Shown piece after piece: positions 8,501 through 9,323 of a DNA stretch of 9,323 bases. The stretch's first letter is position 1, and every line of letters starts with the position of its first letter. The DNA comes from Pseudomonadota bacterium (lineage in GTDB: Bacteria > Myxococcota_A > Polyangia > Polyangiales > Ga0077539). The notes beneath the pieces are model-generated. The model was not told the DNA's origin. It was given only the letters and a program-made list of their open reading frames with translations, and ran no database searches. The stretch covers positions 1 to 9,323 of the forward strand of contig JAEYZO010000958.1 in NCBI GenBank assembly GCA_023428035.1, given 5' to 3'. The position numbers and the translations under genes were made by a program.

Positions 8501-9299
8501 CGAGGGGCGTCTCGACTCGCTGCGGCCGGAGACGGGTGACGCCGAGTGGACCGCGATGCCGCGCCTGATCGACCTCTTCCCGTGGCAGCAGCCTGGGTGC
8601 AAGTACAACAGACTCTGGCCGATCGCTCCGCATGAGTCGGTTTTGAAAGAGAGGTGGGATCGGTTTGTCAGCTCTTCTATGAAGGAACGGCCCGAGCTCT
8701 TTGTTACTCCGCCGACGGGGCGTTCTATTGAAACGCACGTGCCCGGTTTGCCACGGCTGGCCGACCTCAGAAGGGGGGCGACGAGTCGGTCGATTGTCCG
8801 TTACGGCTACCGGAGCTTTGATCGACAGTGGGCCTTCGACGATCCGCGAGTCGCCGCGCTGGAGCGTCCTGCATTGTGGCAATCGCTCTCAGCGGTGCAG
8901 CTCTTCCTCGCGGGTATGCTGACGGACAAGACAGGCGTGGGCCCAGCGTTGAGTGTCAGCACTGCGGTCCCTGATCTGCACTACTTCTGTGGTCGTGGCG
9001 GGAAGGACATCATCCCTCTCTACCGCGACGCTGCCGGGCAGCAGCCGAACGTCGCCAAGGGGCTGCTCGCCTTTCTCGCGAAGCGCCTCGCGATGCCCGC
9101 GCCGACGCCCGAGGACCTCGCGGCCTACTGCTACGCGCTGCTGTCGACGCCCGGATACCAGAAGCGATTCGCGGAGGGACTCGAGACTCCCGGTCTACGC
9201 GTGCCCCTGACCGCCGACGCCGGTCTCTGGACGAAGGCGGGACCGTTCCTGCCGCACCATCGAGACGGGGTGAGATCCGTAGAGTCCTGCCCGGCGTGA
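5526..9299 (+). CDS. Type ISP-like N6-adenine DNA methyltransferase with target-recognition domain
   Basis: Predicted SAM-dependent adenine-N6 DNA methyltransferase, probably marking self DNA for the helicase encoded just upstream. Residues 1 to ~340 are unrecognised. Residues ~340-385 may be a decayed nuclease core (LGYVIYCLDG, 350-359), followed by an Ala/Lys-rich linker (388-400). From ~430 the protein follows the type ISP plan: a helical coupler including FASAYAETLAYGLL (510-523), the HFYEDFL...YDP block (603-614), motif X GVYYTP (621-626), motif I DPATGTGTF (683-691) and catalytic motif IV NPPY (810-813). The order X-I-IV is the gamma class. The C-terminal recognition domain has the family hallmarks YRSFDRQW (1095-1102) and PDLH (1149-1152). 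The catalytic motifs are intact, so methylation activity is likely. The GTG start is set by the ribosome site at 5512-5518 and the overlap with the helicase stop. Oddities: no helicase domain on this chain, AT-richer DNA in the recognition domain, and an end that seems to lack the family's last ~100 residues. DrmMI of DISARM is an alternative label. Confidence 0.92.
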   Translation: MNAAEKDQKFSDFRDRFLGEKAIVAPTEVEVAPPKKGAFSAAAARAKASEKVSVTSFAQALLKVANFGAPAQHSRRALLGDEGALQHLPEHVSYYASPATDLPAVLLVELTTAGGEALMGSNELLTLQLFHRQRPYNLMIDALDRFAADILQAFERKKGDLPRRDAHETVCVIAIRDSTVKVKVKDGANRESDGVLANHVMHFATVRPPGDGALFGEVSVEALESFTIEQANVARAGDRRDEYIERIYYRFFSKLDTITWREAFSREEERKRVRKVADAILKEKDTNTVRAAVESLFEEMAKNYGCRAKAGGKLVTCESLPPDHDLAPPRRGQAARTPGLLFSDGDERLLGYVIYCLDGADEAKRLREHLAKEDCFHNVLVFYRDDAKPAKAAKKATQAPTESALAVDLWQGASRMNGKLTRQGARFAGEAEVLSFLGRFFLLSRTDIATPKALAEALARRARYLHPIIARELAAEQQKKKADAGAESGEVLKLFDEFNAALGAFTPAKFASAYAETLAYGLLAARWLGKGREARFLRKEVADQLPNTSPFLRDIFRRLVELPIDEHFSWLLRDLVGLLDRTDVETVFESAKEKRLQEDPVIHFYEDFLNLYDPERRKREGVYYTPEEVVSCIVRGVHGLLVRDFGLADGLADVTTWGELAASKGFAVPEGVEATSPFVRVLDPATGTGTFLRVSIEVIYETFCARRTHLSPEAVTAEWCLFVREHLLPRLNGFEISVAPYIIAHLRLGFALQQTGFEFAASDRLHVYLTNTLELHDVLPLVKNDQNLAREGREADALKRTAPVTVIIGNPPYDRVSSTDHSVGGWVVHGNEVPGRDTGKSLFQDILEIANQHTIFSHVANLYNLYVYFWRWAVWKVFEANGKAPGVVAMITASSWLHGPGFMGLRAYARDFSDGIWTVDLGGDNKSAITESNIFGIETPVAITTLARRRVADKKPVRLYRRLKGSVEERLTAARAITVFPKVAEGVWQATPEGRLDSLRPETGDAEWTAMPRLIDLFPWQQPGCKYNRLWPIAPHESVLKERWDRFVSSSMKERPELFVTPPTGRSIETHVPGLPRLADLRRGATSRSIVRYGYRSFDRQWAFDDPRVAALERPALWQSLSAVQLFLAGMLTDKTGVGPALSVSTAVPDLHYFCGRGGKDIIPLYRDAAGQQPNVAKGLLAFLAKRLAMPAPTPEDLAAYCYALLSTPGYQKRFAEGLETPGLRVPLTADAGLWTKAGPFLPHHRDGVRSVESCPA
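6063..6080 (+). repeat. Three in-frame GTGAAG hexamers
   Basis: GTGAAG is repeated three times without interruption inside the methyltransferase gene and encodes Val-Lys three times (residues 180-185). The alternating hydrophobic/charged pattern suits a beta strand. Unit loss or gain would keep the frame, so this could vary in length between strains, but it is short and may be plain protein sequence. Confidence 0.3.
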
Positions 9300-9323
9300 G
9301 GGTCCCCATTCCCCCAGAACTCC

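Overview
This window comes from a GC-rich bacterial genome. Sixty-base stretches counted by hand inside the genes run about 65-72% G+C, and GTG starts and G/C third positions are common. Together with the long membrane-type patatin protein at the left edge, this would suit a myxobacterium-like (Myxococcota) or actinobacterial genome. That placement is inference: nothing here is a taxonomic marker.

Layout: all three genes read left to right. (1) Positions 1-1200 hold the C-terminal part of a membrane-associated patatin-like phospholipase, whose nucleophile-bearing front half lies outside the window. (2) A 99-base gap carries a small inverted repeat and the start region of the next gene. (3) Positions 1300-5529 encode a ~1,400-residue SF2/SNF2-type DNA helicase. 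(4) Positions 5526-9299 encode a 1,257-residue N6-adenine DNA methyltransferase related to the MTase and target-recognition half of type ISP restriction-modification enzymes. It starts inside the helicase stop (GTGA overlap) behind a strong Shine-Dalgarno sequence, so the two are translationally coupled. The last 24 bases hold no feature.

The helicase/methyltransferase pair is the interesting part. Classical type ISP enzymes carry nuclease, helicase, coupler, MTase and recognition domain on one chain. Here helicase and MTase are on two chains made from one transcript, and neither chain shows a clear nuclease. The pairing (SNF2-type helicase followed by a large adenine MTase) also resembles the drmD-drmMI pair of class 1 DISARM, but drmA, drmB and drmC are not in the window. 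The likely role is DNA discrimination or anti-phage defence, with a mechanism not settled by this sequence.

Oddities worth following: an apparently inactivated ImmA/IrrE-like metallopeptidase motif (HAVGH...H) in the helicase N-terminus; a QLGLF sequence resembling a beta-clamp-binding peptide in an acidic linker of the helicase; a long unrecognised N-terminal part of the methyltransferase that may end in a decayed nuclease core; an AT-richer recognition domain; and a methyltransferase C-terminus that stops earlier than expected while another frame stays open to the window edge.
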